This document shows positions 35,743-46,105 of a stretch of 64,000 bases of DNA, piece by piece. The notes beneath the pieces were generated by a model. That model saw only the letters and a program-made list of their open reading frames with translations, had not been told where the DNA came from and ran no database searches. The translations under genes were made by a program, and so were the position numbers. This stretch comes from Parietaria judaica (Eukaryota > Streptophyta > Magnoliopsida > Rosales > Urticaceae). The DNA lies in assembly GCA_954871525.1 (NCBI GenBank), contig OX940871.1:22852586-22916585 (forward strand), in the 5' to 3' direction. Each line of letters begins with the position of its first letter. Position 1 is the first letter of the stretch.

Positions 35743-36123
35743 TGTTGGTTTAATCACGTTATACGTTGCATGGCACATGCATATTGATGCAGATTTATTT
35801 TAGTTATTTTCATTCAAATAAATAACGTGTATTCCCTAGTCTGTAGGAAGAAATAGCTTAGTATTTGACTTAGTGAGTTAGTGGTTTAACGATCATGTGA
35901 TCGTGGCCAAGAAAATAGGGCGTGGTTTATTTTTTTCTCTGCTTATTCTGTAATCAATATTTATAAATAAGATCAGAAAACGCTGATTGCACTTTAACGC
36001 AGCACCACAAAAGGCTCGGCTCTCTCTCTCTCTTTGAAATATATCGTTTATTCTCGGAGTGTTCGTGAGTGTGAGTCGGTGTGTGTGTTCAATACTTCTC
36101 TCTCGCTCGTTTCTGCACCAACA
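35743..36123 (+). mobile_element. 381-bp solo LTR in P450 copy 1 intron 2
   Basis: Starts TGTTGGTTTAATCACG and ends CTGCACCAACA, flanked by a perfect 5-bp duplication ATTAC (35738-35742 and 36124-36128). It holds a TATA motif (ATATTTATAAATAAG, about 35957-35971) and a CT-rich tail. Copy 2 lacks it at the corresponding intron position: its CAATTACATGTAATTTTCC is uninterrupted near 63208. Confidence 0.9.
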
Positions 36124-36649
36124 ATTACATGTAATTTTCCAAGAACATCAATGTTGCATTTTAATCATGAGAGACTTTCATGAACCTCATTTCATGCGCC
36201 GGAAGAAGTTTTCCATAGACCGATCAACATACATGAAATTACACAACCTTCTTTTGAATAACTTTTAATAGAACGTATATGTGACGGATTAGGATTTTTT
36301 ATTAGAGGGACCAAAAATATTTTGCACCGTTGTCTTAACTTCCTAGCTTTAAAAAAAATGAATTTTGCTTCAATACTATATATTTTCTAAGAAATCCAAA
36401 TATTACAAAATCTATGTTTGAGAAACTTTTTTTTTTTACGAAAATTAGTTATAAATTAGGAGAATTTAGAAAATTAGTTTCACAGAATTGGTGTTATATA
36501 GATGTTAGAAAAGTGGGGCTAATGAATATAAAACGTTTATGGGAAAAAAAAAATACTAATAAGTAATATAAAATAAAAAGTAGATGATATAATGCCTAGT
36601 ATCTGCTTTGTCTTGCAGGCTGCTATACAAAAGGTATAAGAATAACTAC

Positions 36650-37130
36650 CTTAAGGGCTGTGTGAAAGGCAAAGCCTGGCAAGTTAATGACCAGAGACTT
36701 TAAGCCTGCCATCAATTCAGCGTAGAGACGGCTGACATCCTGATCGTTGGATTCCGAGTCCGGTCCCATGAAAACAGTGTTAATGATCTTGAAGGTCGCT
36801 TTGCGGAGCTCAGTGCCGAGCTCGATAGGGCTACCGGAGCTGGACCAGCTGCGCAACTTGTCGATAACGATGTTCTCGATGCACGGGATGAACATGGAGA
36901 GGGCTTCGTGGCCTTTGATGGGTGTAATGGTGAGACGGCGGATTTGCTTGTGCTCGGGTTTCGAGATGTTAAGGAAGACCTGCCGGCCAATGAGGATATC
37001 GGTGGACCTCGGGCTGCCCATCTTGAAGCTCTCATCGTCGCACATCACTTTCTTGCAAGTCTCCGGCGAGCACACGATCACACTAGGGCATCCGAAGAGA
37101 TGGCTCTTGTACATCCCAGTCCGGCCATAT
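36650..37130 (-). CDS. P450 copy 1 exon 2
   Basis: Follows an AACAG acceptor and encodes [37 protein letters not shown], the C-helix region [18 protein letters not shown] and [12 protein letters not shown], ending at an AAG|GTAGTT donor. The matching exon in copy 2 is nearly identical, with a block of about 115 bp (about 36719-36834) that I read as identical to 63649-63764. Confidence 0.92.
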
Positions 37131-37270
37131 CTGTTATTTCGATAACCAAAAGAGACAAAATAATAAATTTCATGTGGTTGGCCCATCACACTTTATGCAT
37201 ACCGGAAAACACTTGTCATAGGAAACCTATAGGTACGGTCTGCCGGTCCCGCCCTCTTGATGGCAAGTAC

Positions 37271-37284
37271 TGTAATGCCCATAT

Positions 37285-37315
<31 letters not shown>

Positions 37316-39445
37316 TAAAGAATAAGAAAATAAATCAGTAAAAGAAAAAGGAAAACAAAGAGATAAGGATAAAGATTAAAAAAAGGGGCATTATCAGGTC
37401 AAATCCCAAATTTTCTCTCTCCTCTCTCGACATTCCCCTTTCTCTTTCTCACCATTTTCGCACCTTATTTTTCTCTCCCTTCCGAATCTTCAAACACGCA
37501 TATCTCCGTATCTGGAACTCGGATCGTCGCATATTTGGTACCGTTGGAAAGCTCTTGACGAGACGAAGCTATTGATGTGTGGATTGTGGCCGGAAGTTGC
37601 AGATTCTGGTCGAAATAGTTAAGGTAAGTTTCGGTTGCAAGGTTTTAGATTTAATCCGAAATAGTTCGATTTTGGAAAATCTAACACCGGATTCGTGTTC
37701 GGGAGGCTAGCTAGTACTTGGTGGAGGTGTTTCCCGCCGTCGCCGCCGTCAACCACTGCCGCCGGTCACCGGAGTTAGTCGCCGATCGGGAAATTAGATT
37801 AGGGGTTTTGAAGCCCTTGCTAAGGAGATTAAAAGCCCTCGACTAATTTCGTAATTCGACTTCCGGTAAGCTTCAATTTCTATGCCCTAGTTTCAGAATT
37901 TAAAAGGATTAAATTGAATGTGTTCTGGGCCTTGATTGATGAAATTGACCTCGCCATTGTGTTTAGAATAGTCAAATTAGGCTAGGAGAGGTATTACATT
38001 GTCGAAATAATGCCCGTTTTGCTTCCTCGTTTTGCGTGCCCGACGGGAATTCGGCCCGGGTTAAATTTCAGCGTATCGGGTTTTCAATTGACAATTTGAA
38101 TTCCAATCTTAGTAATATTTGGCTTATGGATGGTATCGGTGTTATAGTTGTCGCGGATAGCCGTCCCGTGGTCGCCTCAAAAAATCGTGCTACCCGAATC
38201 ACCCATATTGAATAGTATACCGGATCCCAAAAGTCTCTGATCATCAAACTCAAGTCCAAGACGAATCCGAATCCTTGACTGGCTAGTCGATCGGTCAAAG
38301 TTTCCACAGATTGAGGTAGGGGCTATTACCTTTTCTCGCTTTTAAAATGAATGTAGAAACCAACGATTTAATGAAGATTGAACCGGATAGGTTAAAAATT
38401 GGAATTAATGAAATGATTTGATAATTAATAAAATTAATGTTATATAGTCGTCGCTTGATAGCGAGGCTGGATATCAGGTATGGTTGTATCGGATTGATGC
38501 TTGTTATATTTCATGTTTATGGTTACGTCGAGATGACGTATATTGATGTTGGTACCCGCTTCGGGCGGATGATGATTATTATGATATGGTACCCGCTTCG
38601 GGCTGATGATGTGTATGTCGATATGGTACCCGCTTCGGGCGGATGAGCTGCTGACGAGCAGCTGGCTACTGCGCAGTAGGCCGGACATGGATATGGATAT
38701 GGATATGATTGGTGACCCAAAAGTCAACATTTCGACCCATGGCGAACTGGCCGTCTTTGGTGGTGATTAGGATCCCGAGTCGAGGGCGAGTTACGGTTAG
38801 GGACTTCTAGTCCACCTGTGCTCGTGCCTTGAGGACCTGATGGGATATAGTGGAGAAAAGGCGCGAGCTGACTCGGCATGGACCACCGAAATGATTTGAC
38901 TTTTGTGGGGTATATTTATTTATTTTTATTATTGTTGAAAATGATGATGAAATGGTTTATGTTGACGTTTAATTTATTTAATTGAAATTTGACTAATTAT
39001 GGCTCGGTAAAGAGAATTGGTAATAGATTCCCTACTGAGCGTGTGGTGCTCACCCCTTCCATATACATTTTTTTCTTTCCAGCTTCAGGTGGTGTTCAGT
39101 ATCAGACTCCGGAAGAGGAGTAGTTTGATTCAGGAAGTCTATATGTTCGTCGTGGTTAATTTCGTATTTTTAGTTGATCTTTAAATTTGAAAATGTAAAG
39201 GATTAAATTAAGGATATTTGTGATGGTGGTACTTTGTAATTGTCGTTTTATGGTGTTGTATAAACTGTGGTCGTTTATGTTGTATTGTCATTTTAAGTCC
39301 CATGGGCAAAAGTTATGTTCTTGTTGACGTGGACGTTGAATATTCAACGGTATTGTTTAAATGATGATGTGTCATTGACCGGTCCAAGTTTGAAAAGTCG
39401 TTGTTTTTTTACTTATTCTACTAACCCCCATCTAGGGGCGTTACA
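37271..39445 (+). repeat. Gypsy-1 5' LTR
   Basis: 2175 bp. The only difference I can see from the 3' LTR is four bases in the (AT)n tract near 37291-37315. It contains three copies, spaced 37 bp, of GGTACCCGCTTCGGGC (38551, 38588, 38625), a hairpin (38646-38663) and a 14-bp palindrome (38666-38679), plus splice-like AAG|GTAAGT (about 37622) and a TTTCTTTCCAGCTTCAG tract (about 39072-39088). Confidence 0.95.
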
Positions 39446-39446
39446 G

Positions 39447-40295
39447 TTTGGTATCAGAGCCTAGGTTACGACACCTAGGGTACAACACCATAAAATTATT
39501 TCTTTTCTTTAAATATTTTGGGTCGTGTTTTATTCTGTATCACCATCCATAATCCTGACATTTAATCTTTCTACAGTTGATCAACATGGTTCGGAATTCC
39601 CAAAGTACCCTAAATCCGCGTTCCCCGTTAGATCTTTAAGAATCTGCATTGTATTCGATGTTACATAATACGTGATACAATCTCTTAGTTCTGCAGTTGA
39701 AATAATGAAATCTTTTAAGGAGATCCTGTTCCAAAATCCTTTATAGTTTGATGAATTTCCTGATGCTGCTGCAATTGAGATGCGAATGGCATTAATGAAG
39801 AAAAATTTGAGGTGCTTGATAATTCTGATTTCGTAGTTAGCCCTGAAGCTAGAATGGTAAATTTTGGGTAATAATTTCATGCGCAATGGGTTTGCGAGAA
39901 CGTTACGCCAAAGCGTTACTCTAATTTCTCAGAACTGATTGTTTCAGCCAAAAACTTCTAGACATGTATTATTCCTTCATCGTTGTGCGCTCATATAGGA
40001 AATTGCCAAAAACTTTAATGATATGCAAGTCTTGTAAGCTTGTCATTGAGGGGTGTAAATTATCATTTGACGTAATCGTTCTCCGTATGATAGAGTTTGA
40101 TGTAACATTGGAATTGAATTTATTAGAGAAGTACATTGTTATAGTAGACTGCTACAAAATACATGGCACCCTTAGAAGAAAAGAAAATGAGCATGTTAAT
40201 ATGACCTCATAATTTTATCTTGAAGTCTCTCCTTGGAGGAAAGATAAATTTTGAAGGGTCGGAAGTTAATTGTGCCATCGAAGGTGTGAGGCAAA
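39447..40295 (+). pseudogene. Gypsy-1 leader and gag/protease remnant
   Basis: After the PBS there is an ATG at 39585, but the frame stops after 17 codons. No capsid or zinc knuckle is recognisable. The frame 39964-40212 matches the C-terminal part of a gypsy aspartic protease: LVIEGCKLSFDVIVLRMIEF, then DVTLELNLLEKY in place of the usual DVILGMDWL. The catalytic DTGA region is not found. The space is far too short for a full gag. Confidence 0.7.
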
Positions 40296-41263
40296 GTGCA
40301 ATTGACCCGCACATCCCCATATTACAAGATCTTGAAGATGTGTTTTGCCAAGGATTTTAGGATTTTCTCCAAATTGTGGATTGGGTTTGACATTGACCTA
40401 GTTCCTAGGAGTTTTCCGATTTATATGGCTCATTACCGTATGGCTCCAGCAGAATTGGCAGAATTGAAGAAGCAATTAGACGACTTGTTGAGTAAAAGGT
40501 TTATCTGGCAGAGTAAACTACCGTGGGGAGCGTCGGTGTTATTCGCTAAGAAAAGTGATGGTAGTTTACGCTTTTGTGTGGACTACAGACAGCTCAACAA
40601 GATGACGATTAAGAATAAATGCCCTTTATCGCGCATTGATGATTTGTTCGACCAATTGGGAGGATGCAAATACTTCTCAAAAATAGATTTGTGGTCGGGT
40701 TACCACCAATTGAAGATTCGAGATGCCGACATTCCGAAGACAGCGTTTCGTACACGATATGGTCACTTTGAGTTCACGGTTATGCATTTTGGTTTAACGA
40801 TCGCTCCAACGGCGTTTATGGACTTGATGAATAGGATTTTCCGAGCATACTTAGATCGATTTGTTGTTGTCTTCATTGACGACATACTTATTTGTTCAAG
40901 AAGCATAGAAGAACACGTAGAACATTTTTGGATAGTTTGCAGACTTTGCGGGACCATCATCTCTATGCAAAGAAAGAAAAATATGAATTTGGGATGACAG
41001 AAGCGAAATTCTCAGGCCACGTGATCTCGCAAGAAGGTATTGCCGTAGACCCGTCAAAAGGTCGAAGCTATCTTAAACTGGAGGCAACTAAGAAAAGTGG
41101 CAGAAGTCCGAAGCTTTCTAGGACTTGCGGGTTAGTACAGAAAGTTCGTGAAGGAATTTTCAAAGACTACCGCGCCTCTAAACAGGTTCACCAGAAAAGA
41201 TGTTCAGTTGAGTTCAGTTGGGATGATAGATGTGAAGAGTCTTTTTCAGAATTGAAATTCTGA
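40296..41263 (+). pseudogene. Gypsy-1 reverse transcriptase
   Basis: Motifs in order: [68 protein letters not shown], and the catalytic [13 protein letters not shown]. The frame shifts near 40900-40990 into a second frame carrying [19 protein letters not shown]. The tether region then decays and stops at 41261-41263. Several otherwise invariant residues are changed. Confidence 0.9.
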
Positions 41264-41971
41264 TTGACGAGTGCTTCTGTTCTTATTGTCCCTAATGTAG
41301 ATGGAGTATTTACAGAGTATACGGATGCATCTCGAAGTGGACTATGCTGTGTGCTTATGCAACAAGGGAGAGTGGTGACATATGGTTCTAGGCAGTAGTC
41401 TCACGAACTAAATTATCTCACCCTTGACCTGGAGCTAACAACAGTGTTGTACTTAAAATTTGGCGTTGTCGTCTTTACGGCTCAAGATTTAAGATATTCA
41501 TTAATCATCAAAGTCTCAAGTATTTGTTCACTCAAAAGAGATTTGAGTCTATGACAACAAAGATGAGTGGAGTATATGAAAGATTATGATTTTAGTCTAC
41601 AGTATCGCCCAAGAAAAGCAAAGGTGGTGGCCGATGATTTAAGTCGGAAGAACCATGGTTTGGTTGCTTCTCTAACCTTAGAAGCATGGAAAAGATCAGT
41701 TGCTATCGGTGACTACAATCTAGAATTTCATGATGACGGAGTAAGCGCATATGCGTATAACGTAGTAGTTGTTCCAGCTATGATACTTCAAGTTAGACAA
41801 AGTCAGTGGGGCGATGAATCTTTGCAAGAGATATGGAATCGGTTGCAAGCCGGAGAAGAGCTAGAGGGATGGAGTGTTGGCAGTGATGGATTTTTACTGT
41901 ACAGAAGGAAGCTTGCAGTAGCTGATGACCCCACATTACGAAGTGCTATCTTACATGAAGCTCATAGTTAA
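41264..41971 (+). pseudogene. Gypsy-1 RNase H
   Basis: Contains FTEYTDASRSGLCCVLMQQG, GSRQ followed by a TAG, HELNYLTLDLEL, then frameshifted sequence, and finally the MKDYDFSLQYRPRKAKVVAD, LSRK segment typical of gypsy RNase H. The frame 41567-41971 runs into the pre-integrase region (ILHEAHS) and ends at a TAA that probably replaced a serine codon. Confidence 0.85.
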
Positions 41972-42727
41972 AAGTTTGCTATCCACCCAGGCAGCACAAA
42001 AATGTACCAGGATCTGAAGAGGCAATATTATTGGTATGGAATGAAATCTGATGTGGCAATGTTCGTAAAGACATGCCCCATATGCCAAATGGTCAAGGCA
42101 GAACATCAGAGACCTGGCGGGGAACTTAGACCGCTGGAAATACCTGAGTGGAAATGGGATTATGTTACCATGGATTTTGTTTCCGGGCTTCCTTGATCTC
42201 GGGGAGGACACGATGCCGTATGGGTAATCGTTGACAGATTGACTAAATCAGCTCACTTTATAGAAATTCGAACAGATTACAAGGTTCCAAAACTCTATAA
42301 GTTGTATGTGGAGAAGATAGTGAAACTTCATGGAGTTCCTATTTCAATAGTTTCTGACCGAGACCCTCGTTTCACTTCAAAGTTTTGGAAAGGCTTGCAA
42401 AATGAGATGGGAACTGAATTACATTTGAGCACAGCTTTCCACCCTCAGACCGATGGCCAATCAGAGCGAGTAATTCAAATTTTAGAAGACATGCTTCGAG
42501 CGTGCGCCTTGGACTTTGGCGGAAAGTGGAAGGAACAACTACCCTTCGTTGAGTTTGCATACAACAACAGCTTTCAAGCCAGTATTGGTATGGCACCGTA
42601 TGAGGCCTTGTATGACAGACCTTGTCGCTCGCCTATTTGTTGGGCTGAGTATGAAGATCGGGTTGTCATCGGGCGATCGTATATAAGAGAAACTACTGAA
42701 TCAGTTCAGCTATTCGGGAGAGACTAA
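41972..42727 (+). pseudogene. Gypsy-1 integrase
   Basis: The zinc-binding region reads HPGSTKMYQDLKRQYYW and CPICQMVKAEHQ. The core reads WDYVTMDFVSGLP (first Asp), a TGA stop at 42194-42196, VIVDRLTKSAHFIE, SIVSDRDPRFTSKFW (second Asp), AFHPQTDGQSERVIQ (Glu) and FVEFAYNNSFQASIGMAPYE. Breaks flank the catalytic region, so a full-length protein cannot be made. Confidence 0.9.
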
Positions 42728-42786
42728 AGACTGCTAAAAGTCGCCAGAAGAGTTATGCAGATCAAAGACAAAAACCACTAGAATTC

Positions 42787-43221
42787 ATGATTGGGGACTT
42801 TGTGTTTCTCAATGTCACACCAATGCGAAGTGTTTCTCGTTTTGGAATCAAAGGGAAGTTAGCTCCTCGATTTACAGGCCCATTTGAAATAGTAGAGCGA
42901 GTTGGACAACTTGCTTACAAACTGGACCTACCTCCGCAACTGTCTCATGTACACAAAGTGTCCCACGTGTCGATGTTGAGGAGGTACGAACCTAGTCCCC
43001 AACAAGTCATCGTTTGGTCAGAGATTCCTATTCAGGAAAACGTGACATACGAAGAACAGCCTATTCAAATCTTGGAACGCGAAGTCAAAGTTCTTCGTCG
43101 TCGAGAAATTCCCTTAGTCAAAGTGATGTGGCAACATCATGAAGCAAGAGAGGCTACATGGGAGTTGGAGTCAGAGATGAGAGGAAAGTATCCTTATTTG
43201 TTCGAGAGAAACCCTAGCTAA
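42787..43221 (+). pseudogene. Gypsy-1 integrase C-terminus with chromodomain-like tail
   Basis: Reads RFGIKGKLAPRFTGPFEIVE, the GPF/Y integrase module, then SHVHKVSHVSMLRRYEPSP and a chromodomain-like tail VLRRREIPLVKVMW, then EATWELESEMRGKYPYLF. This tail places the element among the chromoviruses of the Del/Tekay group. A stop at 43219-43221 precedes the FEDEIF-type purine tract region. Confidence 0.88.
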
Positions 43222-43257
43222 AATTTCGAGGACGAAATTTTTAAAGGAGGGGAGTAT

Positions 43258-45428
43258 TGTAATGCCCATATTTTATTAATATATATATATATATATATTA
43301 AAGAATAAGAAAATAAATCAGTAAAAGAAAAAGGAAAACAAAGAGATAAGGATAAAGATTAAAAAAAGGGGCATTATCAGGTCAAATCCCAAATTTTCTC
43401 TCTCCTCTCTCGACATTCCCCTTTCTCTTTCTCACCATTTTCGCACCTTATTTTTCTCTCCCTTCCGAATCTTCAAACACGCATATCTCCGTATCTGGAA
43501 CTCGGATCGTCGCATATTTGGTACCGTTGGAAAGCTCTTGACGAGACGAAGCTATTGATGTGTGGATTGTGGCCGGAAGTTGCAGATTCTGGTCGAAATA
43601 GTTAAGGTAAGTTTCGGTTGCAAGGTTTTAGATTTAATCCGAAATAGTTCGATTTTGGAAAATCTAACACCGGATTCGTGTTCGGGAGGCTAGCTAGTAC
43701 TTGGTGGAGGTGTTTCCCGCCGTCGCCGCCGTCAACCACTGCCGCCGGTCACCGGAGTTAGTCGCCGATCGGGAAATTAGATTAGGGGTTTTGAAGCCCT
43801 TGCTAAGGAGATTAAAAGCCCTCGACTAATTTCGTAATTCGACTTCCGGTAAGCTTCAATTTCTATGCCCTAGTTTCAGAATTTAAAAGGATTAAATTGA
43901 ATGTGTTCTGGGCCTTGATTGATGAAATTGACCTCGCCATTGTGTTTAGAATAGTCAAATTAGGCTAGGAGAGGTATTACATTGTCGAAATAATGCCCGT
44001 TTTGCTTCCTCGTTTTGCGTGCCCGACGGGAATTCGGCCCGGGTTAAATTTCAGCGTATCGGGTTTTCAATTGACAATTTGAATTCCAATCTTAGTAATA
44101 TTTGGCTTATGGATGGTATCGGTGTTATAGTTGTCGCGGATAGCCGTCCCGTGGTCGCCTCAAAAAATCGTGCTACCCGAATCACCCATATTGAATAGTA
44201 TACCGGATCCCAAAAGTCTCTGATCATCAAACTCAAGTCCAAGACGAATCCGAATCCTTGACTGGCTAGTCGATCGGTCAAAGTTTCCACAGATTGAGGT
44301 AGGGGCTATTACCTTTTCTCGCTTTTAAAATGAATGTAGAAACCAACGATTTAATGAAGATTGAACCGGATAGGTTAAAAATTGGAATTAATGAAATGAT
44401 TTGATAATTAATAAAATTAATGTTATATAGTCGTCGCTTGATAGCGAGGCTGGATATCAGGTATGGTTGTATCGGATTGATGCTTGTTATATTTCATGTT
44501 TATGGTTACGTCGAGATGACGTATATTGATGTTGGTACCCGCTTCGGGCGGATGATGATTATTATGATATGGTACCCGCTTCGGGCTGATGATGTGTATG
44601 TCGATATGGTACCCGCTTCGGGCGGATGAGCTGCTGACGAGCAGCTGGCTACTGCGCAGTAGGCCGGACATGGATATGGATATGGATATGATTGGTGACC
44701 CAAAAGTCAACATTTCGACCCATGGCGAACTGGCCGTCTTTGGTGGTGATTAGGATCCCGAGTCGAGGGCGAGTTACGGTTAGGGACTTCTAGTCCACCT
44801 GTGCTCGTGCCTTGAGGACCTGATGGGATATAGTGGAGAAAAGGCGCGAGCTGACTCGGCATGGACCACCGAAATGATTTGACTTTTGTGGGGTATATTT
44901 ATTTATTTTTATTATTGTTGAAAATGATGATGAAATGGTTTATGTTGACGTTTAATTTATTTAATTGAAATTTGACTAATTATGGCTCGGTAAAGAGAAT
45001 TGGTAATAGATTCCCTACTGAGCGTGTGGTGCTCACCCCTTCCATATACATTTTTTTCTTTCCAGCTTCAGGTGGTGTTCAGTATCAGACTCCGGAAGAG
45101 GAGTAGTTTGATTCAGGAAGTCTATATGTTCGTCGTGGTTAATTTCGTATTTTTAGTTGATCTTTAAATTTGAAAATGTAAAGGATTAAATTAAGGATAT
45201 TTGTGATGGTGGTACTTTGTAATTGTCGTTTTATGGTGTTGTATAAACTGTGGTCGTTTATGTTGTATTGTCATTTTAAGTCCCATGGGCAAAAGTTATG
45301 TTCTTGTTGACGTGGACGTTGAATATTCAACGGTATTGTTTAAATGATGATGTGTCATTGACCGGTCCAAGTTTGAAAAGTCGTTGTTTTTTTACTTATT
45401 CTACTAACCCCCATCTAGGGGCGTTACA
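43258..45428 (+). repeat. Gypsy-1 3' LTR
   Basis: 2171 bp, read as identical to the 5' LTR except for four bases fewer in the (AT)n tract. From there on, the two copies run at a constant offset of 5983 bp to their ends. Confidence 0.95.
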
Positions 45429-45726
45429 AGTACCCCCACCAGCTATGGATATGGGCATAGCTTGTTCAGACGGTGGAATGATTCTGGGGACGGGCCATCG
45501 ATTAGATTTTGTTTCTCAAATTATTTCACCAAAATAAATAAAAAGTGGATGGGTTGGCCCGGGCAACCCATTTCCGCACGTCACCTTCTCTAATTTTGGC
45601 TATCTTTATTGTTTTTGAGTTTAACATCACTTATATCAAACGTCCAAACTTATATGACTATTAACTGGAACACTAAAAGTTTACTAATTATAACCGAAAT
45701 AAGAATTACTTGAAGTTCCCTTACAA

Positions 45727-45728
<2 letters not shown>

Positions 45729-45772
<44 letters not shown>
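45729..45772. repeat. (AT)n microsatellite in P450 copy 1 intron 1
   Basis: About 44 bases of uninterrupted AT dinucleotides. Confidence 0.95.
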
Positions 45773-45776
<4 letters not shown>

Positions 45777-45865
45777 ATAGCATCAGTACTAATAGTAAAT
45801 ATCATCCAAATTAGAAATTCCATGAAGTTCACTTAACGTTTTAATCGAAATGAGAGACGAGAGAC

Positions 45866-46105
45866 CTTGAAACAAGATTGGAGATGAAAGAATCGGGGTT
45901 TGGAGATTTGAATGCTCTGAGGAAATCGAAGAGATTGCCGAGAATGGGCCAGCCCATGTCTCCCGCCGGGAGAGGGTTATTGGCGGTTTCTTCCGAAGCG
46001 GCAAACATAATACCATTCATTTACTTTTCCCAAAAAACCGAACACAAACACGTAACCGCCAAACAGAGCCGAGAACGTCGTCACCCACACCGAGTCCAAC
46101 TCCAT
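45866..46105 (-). CDS. P450 copy 1 exon 1 (frameshifted)
   Basis: ATG at 46105-46103 opens [18 protein letters not shown], a hydrophobic ER anchor, then [13 protein letters not shown] as in CYP88 proteins. That frame hits TAA at about 45983-45981. The continuation [28 protein letters not shown] is read in a frame offset by one, so the exon has one base too many or two too few around 45980-46000. The donor GTCTCT follows TCAAG at 45866, and exon 2 restores codon AG|A for Arg before YGRTGMYK. Confidence 0.85.

Larger units (their letters stand above)
37271..45428 (+). mobile_element. Gypsy-1: recent non-autonomous Del/Tekay-like Ty3/gypsy element
   Basis: Both LTRs begin TGTAATGCCC and end GGGCGTTACA, with a 5-bp duplication AGTAC at 37266-37270 and 45429-45433. 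A PBS TGGTATCAGAGCC (39449-39461) matches initiator-Met tRNA, and a purine tract AAAGGAGGGGAG ends just before the 3' LTR. Total length is 8158 bp with a 3.8-kb interior. The interior holds decayed protease (C-terminal part only), RT, RNase H, integrase and a chromodomain-like C-terminus, but no recognisable gag. It sits in intron 1 of P450 copy 1, on the opposite strand to that gene. Confidence 0.95.
32745..46105 (-). pseudogene. CYP88-type cytochrome P450, copy 1, frameshifted and interrupted
   Basis: Eight minus-strand exons: 46105-45866, 37130-36650, 35300-35037, 34917-34828, 34722-34644, 34220-34114, 34022-33904, 32841-32745, all with GT-AG borders and phases that join cleanly from exon 2 onward. 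The roughly 490-residue product would be an ER-anchored monooxygenase. It has the N-terminal anchor, proline-rich hinge and WPILGN-type start, the I-helix AGHES, the K-helix ETFR (ExxR), FDPERW, and the heme loop [10 protein letters not shown]. Similarity is to CYP88 (ent-kaurenoic acid oxidase and relatives used in triterpenoid oxidation); the substrate cannot be told. One extra base, or two missing, in exon 1 breaks the frame. Intron 1 carries an 8.16-kb gypsy element and intron 2 a solo LTR. It is probably non-functional unless the frameshift is an assembly error. Confidence 0.82.

Noticed and set aside
38068..38730. Open frames inside the gypsy LTRs (repeated at 44051-44713)
   Set aside because: Their translation consists of low-complexity repeat products and they lie wholly within non-coding LTR sequence.
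45548..45585. Near-palindrome GGGTTGGCCCGGGCAACCC
   Set aside because: Short, imperfect and without any associated feature.
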